This document shows, one piece after another, positions 59,571 to 64,000 of a DNA stretch of 64,000 bases. Position 1 is the first letter of the stretch. Each line of letters begins with the position of its first letter. A program made the position numbers and the translations under genes. The notes below the pieces were generated by a model. It saw nothing but the letters and a program-made list of their open reading frames with translations, searched no databases and had not been told where the DNA came from. This DNA is from Candidatus Latescibacterota bacterium (GTDB taxonomy: Bacteria > Latescibacterota > UBA2968 > UBA8231): assembly GCA_022826515.1 (NCBI GenBank), contig JAJDUT010000021.1:7997-71996 (forward strand), written 5' to 3'.

Positions 59571-62333
59571 GTGTCTAGGACACTGCTTGACTCCGCTCTG
59601 TTCATCGCAATCCTGGCGGTTGGGTGTTCCCCACAGGCCCCTTCGGAACAGCCGCAGTCGGCCACGGTCCAATCCCCTGCTCACCTGACGGCTGAGGAGC
59701 GCCACCCCGTGTTATTCTCCGATGTCGCGGCCCAAGTCGGCCTAGATTTCACCAATCTCTCGGGACGGGACAACCCGCAGCTCCTGGTGGAGACCACGGG
59801 TACCGGCGTGGCCTTCCTCGACTACGATGACGATGGCTGGCTGGACCTCTTCTTCGTCAACGGCACCTTGCTAGACGCGGATCCGCCACAAGCGACCAAC
59901 CGCCTCTTCCACAACGAACCCGGCCCCAATGCCCAGAGGCACTTCCGCGAAGTGACCCGTCAAAGCGGCCTACTATCCAAGGGTTGGGGCATGGGTTGCG
60001 CTACTGGCGATATCGACAACGATGGCGATACCGACCTATTGGTGACCTATTGGGGTCCTAATCTGTTGTACCGCAATAATGGCGACAGCACCTTTGACGA
60101 AATCGCCGACCAAGCCGGGGTGGACCACCCCGGTTGGGGCACGAGTGCGGCTTTTGCCGATTTGGATGGCGATGGCTGGCTGGATCTCTATGTGACCAAC
60201 TACCTCCACATAGACCTAGACCATCCCCCCAAAGACGGCCAACCGTGCCAATACAAAGGGCTGGCCGTACCGTGCGGACCACAGGGAGTTCCAGCCCAAG
60301 CCGATGTACTCTACCGCAACAACGGCAACGGCACCTTCGCCGATATGAGTGCAAGCAGCGGCCTAGACCAGTGGAGCTATGCTGGTTTGGGAGTCGCGTT
60401 CGGCGACCTCGATAACGACGGCGACCTCGATATATACGTTGCCAACGACAGCGAGCCCAATATGCTTTTGCGCAACGACGGCGACTGGTACTTCAGCGAA
60501 ATCGGCCAATCGGCCGGGGCAGCCTATAGCCAGAGCGGCCGGCCCCAAGCCGGCATGGGGGTCCACAGCGGCGATTACGACAACGACGGCGACCTAGATT
60601 TGTTTGTAACCAATTTCTCCGAAGACTACAATACCCTGTACCAGAACCAATCCCCGCCGACGACTGACTCCACGCACTTCGTAGATGTTTCGCACGCCAC
60701 TGGCTTGAGTGCCGGCGACCGGCCTTATCTGGGTTGGGCGACCGCTTTCTGGGATTACGACAACGATGGCTGGCTGGACCTATATGTAATTAACGGCCAC
60801 GTTTATCCGCAGTTGGGAGTACATGCTTCGGGATTGACCTACCGACAGCGCAACCTGCTCTATCAAAATCAGCACGGGCGCTTTATAGAAGTGGGCCGCT
60901 GGGCCGGAGCGGCCTGGCAACTCGAAGCGGCCAGTCGCGCGGCGGCCCAAGGCGACTACGACAACGATGGCGACCTCGATCTGGCCGTGGTAAATCACAA
61001 CTCAGCCCCGACCCTGTTGCGCAACGAGGGAGGCAACTTCAATGACTGGCTGGGGATTGAACTGGTAGGGCATACCAGCAACCGGGATGGCATCGGCGCT
61101 AGAATCTGGATTTTTACCGCCGATCAAGTGCAAATGAGAGAAGTGTTCCGGGGTTATGGTTTTCAAAGCCAACACGATCCTCGCGCGTTGATAGGCCTAG
61201 GTGCGAACAAAACCGTAGAGCGAGTCGAAATACACTGGCCCTCAGGCTCCCGTCAAACAATTGCTGCACCGCCGGTGCGGCGCTACCTCAAAGTGCATGA
61301 GAGGCGGGATGACTTTGAGCAAGGACCAGCTATTCCCCCACCCCAGAGCGAATCCCTTATCGCTGTGTCACAGACGTCGAACTGGAGCGCCGCGGATTTT
61401 GCCGCCCTCGGCAACCAATACTATCAAGCCGGACACTACGGTGAAGCTCACGCCGCTTTTTATCGGGCCTTGGCCTTGGATCCGACCCATAAGCTGGCCA
61501 ACCTAGGCATGGGCACATTGCTCTATGTCGGCATGGGTGAAGCCGATGCGGCGCTTCTGTATGTAGAAGAGGCGGCCCGCCGCGATTCATCATCCGCGGA
61601 AAGTTTTCTCGTGCTCGGCAAAGTCTATCTGGACTTGGATCGGCCCGTGTTAGCTGCCCAAGCTCTTGAGCGGGTCGCCAGCTTGCGAACACAGGATTGG
61701 GAGGCGTACTTCTGGCTAGGTCGGGCCTATGAGCAAAGCAATCGTTTGACCGAAGCGGCAAATGCTTTTGGCAACGCCACAAGGTGGGCACCTTGGGAAC
61801 CCGAGCCGCTGTTGGCATTGGCACAGCTTTACGCAAGGCAGGGCAATGAAAAAGCGGCTGCGGAAGCAAACAAACGGTTTGCACGGTATCGCCAGCTTGC
61901 GCAACGCGTCGAATCCCTCCAGTCCCAAATTGACCGTGAGCCGCAAAACGAAAGGGCCTTGTTAGATCTGGGTCTGGCGTATATGGAACAAGGGAGGCTA
62001 GATCGGGCTGCAGCGCACTATCAAGGGATGATAGACCGAGCGCCGCAAAGTGCGCTTGGTCTGTACGGCCTTGGTTTCCTCTGCTTGCGCCGCAATGATC
62101 CCCAAGGTGCCCTCGACTATTTGCATAAAGCAGCGATCTATTCACCAGACGACGCTGAGATTCGCGGTGCCTTGGGCCAAGCGTATTTCCAGTTAGAGCG
62201 CTACGACGAAGCCGTGGTGGAGTGGGAACAAATCGCGGACACAACCCGCATCGGTCGCATGTTGGAGCGAGCCCGTGCTCGAATAGCATCCGCAGCGGAA
62301 GGTCACCCGACCGCTGCCAAAAAGGACCGTTAG
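59571..62333 (+). CDS. CRTAC1-like lipoprotein: FG-GAP/VCBS repeats, ASPIC/UnbV domain and TPRs
   Basis: A 920-residue lipoprotein. GTG 59571 is preferred (AGGTGG 4 bp upstream; short signal SALFIAILAVGC), with GTG 59550 as an alternative. Seven FG-GAP-like calcium-binding repeats are visible, such as DYDDDGWLDLFFVNG, DIDNDGDTDLLVTYWG and DYDNDGDLDLAVVNHN. An ASPIC/UnbV domain follows (DGIGARIWIFTADQVQMREV ... EIHWPSGSRQTI, about residues 510-590). The C-terminal third (from about 610) has several TPRs (FAALGNQYYQAGHYGEAHAA). Proteins of this architecture are common in Planctomycetes, Acidobacteria and Latescibacterota; the function is unknown but probably cell-surface binding. Confidence 0.9.
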   Translation: MSRTLLDSALFIAILAVGCSPQAPSEQPQSATVQSPAHLTAEERHPVLFSDVAAQVGLDFTNLSGRDNPQLLVETTGTGVAFLDYDDDGWLDLFFVNGTLLDADPPQATNRLFHNEPGPNAQRHFREVTRQSGLLSKGWGMGCATGDIDNDGDTDLLVTYWGPNLLYRNNGDSTFDEIADQAGVDHPGWGTSAAFADLDGDGWLDLYVTNYLHIDLDHPPKDGQPCQYKGLAVPCGPQGVPAQADVLYRNNGNGTFADMSASSGLDQWSYAGLGVAFGDLDNDGDLDIYVANDSEPNMLLRNDGDWYFSEIGQSAGAAYSQSGRPQAGMGVHSGDYDNDGDLDLFVTNFSEDYNTLYQNQSPPTTDSTHFVDVSHATGLSAGDRPYLGWATAFWDYDNDGWLDLYVINGHVYPQLGVHASGLTYRQRNLLYQNQHGRFIEVGRWAGAAWQLEAASRAAAQGDYDNDGDLDLAVVNHNSAPTLLRNEGGNFNDWLGIELVGHTSNRDGIGARIWIFTADQVQMREVFRGYGFQSQHDPRALIGLGANKTVERVEIHWPSGSRQTIAAPPVRRYLKVHERRDDFEQGPAIPPPQSESLIAVSQTSNWSAADFAALGNQYYQAGHYGEAHAAFYRALALDPTHKLANLGMGTLLYVGMGEADAALLYVEEAARRDSSSAESFLVLGKVYLDLDRPVLAAQALERVASLRTQDWEAYFWLGRAYEQSNRLTEAANAFGNATRWAPWEPEPLLALAQLYARQGNEKAAAEANKRFARYRQLAQRVESLQSQIDREPQNERALLDLGLAYMEQGRLDRAAAHYQGMIDRAPQSALGLYGLGFLCLRRNDPQGALDYLHKAAIYSPDDAEIRGALGQAYFQLERYDEAVVEWEQIADTTRIGRMLERARARIASAAEGHPTAAKKDR

Positions 62334-62491
62334 AAGCTTGATAAATCCTTAAAGGCGGTCCGCCTGCAAGCAAATTGCCAGCACCCGCTTTGGTGTACAG
62401 AGGTTACAATCTATATTCTCCTCTAGGGGAAACGGCTTAATTCATTCCTGTTTTTCCTCTACTTCCGTCCGACCAAGACAAGGAGCGCGCC

Positions 62492-64000
62492 ATGGCAGGG
62501 CTTCTGTCCTTTTTCGTTTTTGCTATGCTGCTCAGTGCTGTGCCCGTATTTGGTGCAACCGAATACCGTCTGGGAGGGATTAACGGCAACGATTGGCAGG
62601 CGGCCCTGACCGCAGAGAGCTTCTTCCAGATCCAAGACGCCGACGGCCAGCCCCTGCGACAAGTGCCAGTGAGTATATCGCCCTTTGGCGCGGGGGCCGA
62701 TACGCTGGTCGATTTCTCCGGCACAGCCATCCAGCCCCGTTTGATTGACCCATCCGTCAATATCGCCCGGGCCGATGTGGACGCCAGCAAGACCGAAATC
62801 CCCCTGCCCTATATGCCTAGTTCGAGAGTCCTTACTAATAGTTGCGGTCAGGCGCAATTACATGCCAATACGATCAAGCTAATGCTGGACGGCGATCCCG
62901 CTACGGCTACCTTTCGCACCTTTGTCCAACGGGCCGGGGGCCGGCCTGGCGATGGCTTTACCTGGAGAGGAGCCGTGGTCTTTGATTTTGGCGGCGCAAT
63001 CCCCATCAATCGCATCCGCTTCTATCCCCGCCTGAGTCAGCGCGAAGACCGCCAACTGATCGAATCCCTGCGGGAACCCGCTCCAGATATCGAGAGTTTT
63101 GGCGAAGACAGCTTCCTCGACAATTTCCTCGCCTGGTACGAGATTCGCACCGGTGACAATTCGGTCGTCTTTGCCCCAGATCCATGCAGCGGCACCGGCA
63201 CCTTCCTCTTTGATAGCTCCAAGCGCGATTTAGGCGCTGTGGCCACTAGCAAGCGACGCACGGTCTTGGGCGACTTGCGCTGGGTGCGGAGCGGCGATCC
63301 ATTGCTGACGGTGCTGAAAACCACCCGCGAAAACCTCGACCCGGTCGTCGATCTGCGCTTTCCCACCCGCTCCACTCGCTGGCTCACCCTGCGCGCCTTT
63401 CCCCTGCGCGACTATGAAATCGCCGAATTCGAAATCTACGGCGACGGCTACGTCCACGAGACGACCTACCTCACCCCTATCCTCGACTTCGGCCAAGCCG
63501 TCACCTGGGGCAAAATACGCTGGGAGGGCGACATGCCCGACGGCACCCGCATCGAAATTCGCACCCGCACCGGCCACACCCCCGATCCGCTGCTCTACTT
63601 CGCGCCCAATATCAACGACGACCTCGTACCTATCACCCGCGACGAACACGCCAAAATCGATATCGCCGCCCGGCTAGTCCCCATCTACGATGCCGACCAT
63701 TGGAGCTTCTGGTCGTCGCCCTACGAGTTTGCCGCCGGACAGCGCAATCCCAACCATCCGGCCAACGCTTGGCAGGACGGGAGCCTGCTTTTGTCGCCCG
63801 GTCCCAGCCGATACATCCAAATCGCCATCAAGCTCTTCGCCAATCTCAATGCGGCCCCTCGCCTAGATCAACTCACCTTGCAGTTGAGCGAGACCCTGTC
63901 GGCTCAGGCGCTCGTCGGCGAGGTCTGGCCGATTGAGGTCTCCTCGTTTGAACCCACGCCCTTTACCTATGTAGTCTTGCCCACCCTCAACGACGACAAC
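62492..64000 (+). CDS. Secreted discoidin-like domain protein (partial)
   Basis: The frame starts at ATG 62492 behind AAGGAGCGC and runs off the right edge (503 codons visible). It has a signal peptide (LLSFFVFAMLLSAVPVFGA). About residues 130-325 resemble a discoidin/F5-8C-like arrangement: LMLDGDPATATFRTFVQ, RGAVVFDFGGAIPINRIRFY and STRWLTLRAFPLRDYEIAEF. The later part (WGKIRWEGDMPDGTRIEIRT) is a beta-rich domain of the kind found in Latescibacterota surface proteins. It lies 158 bp after the FG-GAP/TPR gene. The function is unknown. Confidence 0.75.
   Translation, partial: MAGLLSFFVFAMLLSAVPVFGATEYRLGGINGNDWQAALTAESFFQIQDADGQPLRQVPVSISPFGAGADTLVDFSGTAIQPRLIDPSVNIARADVDASKTEIPLPYMPSSRVLTNSCGQAQLHANTIKLMLDGDPATATFRTFVQRAGGRPGDGFTWRGAVVFDFGGAIPINRIRFYPRLSQREDRQLIESLREPAPDIESFGEDSFLDNFLAWYEIRTGDNSVVFAPDPCSGTGTFLFDSSKRDLGAVATSKRRTVLGDLRWVRSGDPLLTVLKTTRENLDPVVDLRFPTRSTRWLTLRAFPLRDYEIAEFEIYGDGYVHETTYLTPILDFGQAVTWGKIRWEGDMPDGTRIEIRTRTGHTPDPLLYFAPNINDDLVPITRDEHAKIDIAARLVPIYDADHWSFWSSPYEFAAGQRNPNHPANAWQDGSLLLSPGPSRYIQIAIKLFANLNAAPRLDQLTLQLSETLSAQALVGEVWPIEVSSFEPTPFTYVVLPTLNDDN

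Noticed and set aside
1..64000. tRNA or rRNA genes
   Set aside because: The few intergenic gaps were scanned by eye for cloverleaf and T-loop signatures and none was found; a covariance-model search was not possible here.

Overview
The window looks like a fragment of a GC-rich bacterial genome of the kind recovered from marine or sponge metagenomes, most likely Latescibacterota or Poribacteria-like. This is inferred from gene content, not from a marker gene: several Gfo/Idh/MocA oxidoreductases, a PhyH dioxygenase, two HpcH/HpaI aldolases, two gamma-glutamyltransferases, paired DUF6785 membrane proteins, a CRTAC1-like FG-GAP/ASPIC/TPR lipoprotein, a TonB-dependent receptor (so an outer membrane), and two secreted proteins ending in an FlgD-like/T9SS-like sorting domain (NPFN ... 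GVY). I saw no rRNA, tRNA or CRISPR.

Layout. 1-2646: a secreted CotH-kinase/lamin-tail protein running off the left edge. 2719-3975: a DUF4143 ATPase with a palindromic operator. 3977-9720: two tandem DUF6785 membrane proteins and a gamma-glutamyltransferase. 9938-24607: a defence island. It is a type I restriction-modification operon (hsdM, small orf, half-size hsdS ... hsdR) carrying an OLD-type ATPase/TOPRIM gene, an AlbA_2/Schlafen-like ATP-binding protein and a second OLD-type gene. The first OLD gene is broken twice: by a 930-bp IS5-family element with a TAA target duplication, and by a segment carrying a HEPN/MNT toxin-antitoxin pair flanked by an approximately 50-bp direct repeat. 24615-26741: a probable selenoprotein peroxiredoxin-like lipoprotein (in-frame UGA in a UxxC motif with a SECIS-like hairpin), a CBM9-like secreted protein and an epimerase. 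26987-38195: two sugar ABC transporter sets, the first split by an Rpn-type nuclease gene, a duplicated permease 3' end and a 13-repeat WD40 protein. 38305-41211: a second gamma-glutamyltransferase and a second DUF4143 ATPase behind a two-operator promoter. 41241-54773: a sugar-acid and peptide catabolic region (enolase-superfamily dehydratase, three Gfo/Idh/MocA, a TIM-barrel isomerase, PhyH, two aldolases, a transaldolase-like protein, a kelch protein, an M19-like protein, an M55 D-aminopeptidase). 55100-64000: TonB receptor, aquaporin, AbrB/VapC pair, FG-GAP/TPR lipoprotein and a secreted protein running off the right edge.

How the genes may work together (inference). Carbohydrates enter through the two ABC systems and the TonB receptor, and sugar acids are dehydrated and cleaved by the enolase/aldolase/transaldolase group with the Gfo/Idh/MocA oxidoreductases. 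Glutathione or small peptides are handled by the gamma-glutamyltransferases, M55 and M19-like proteins, perhaps with the DUF6785 proteins as transporters. The most notable observations are the UGA-encoded UxxC redox lipoprotein, the nested damage inside the type I R-M island, and the operator architecture in front of the DUF4143 ATPase at 39982.
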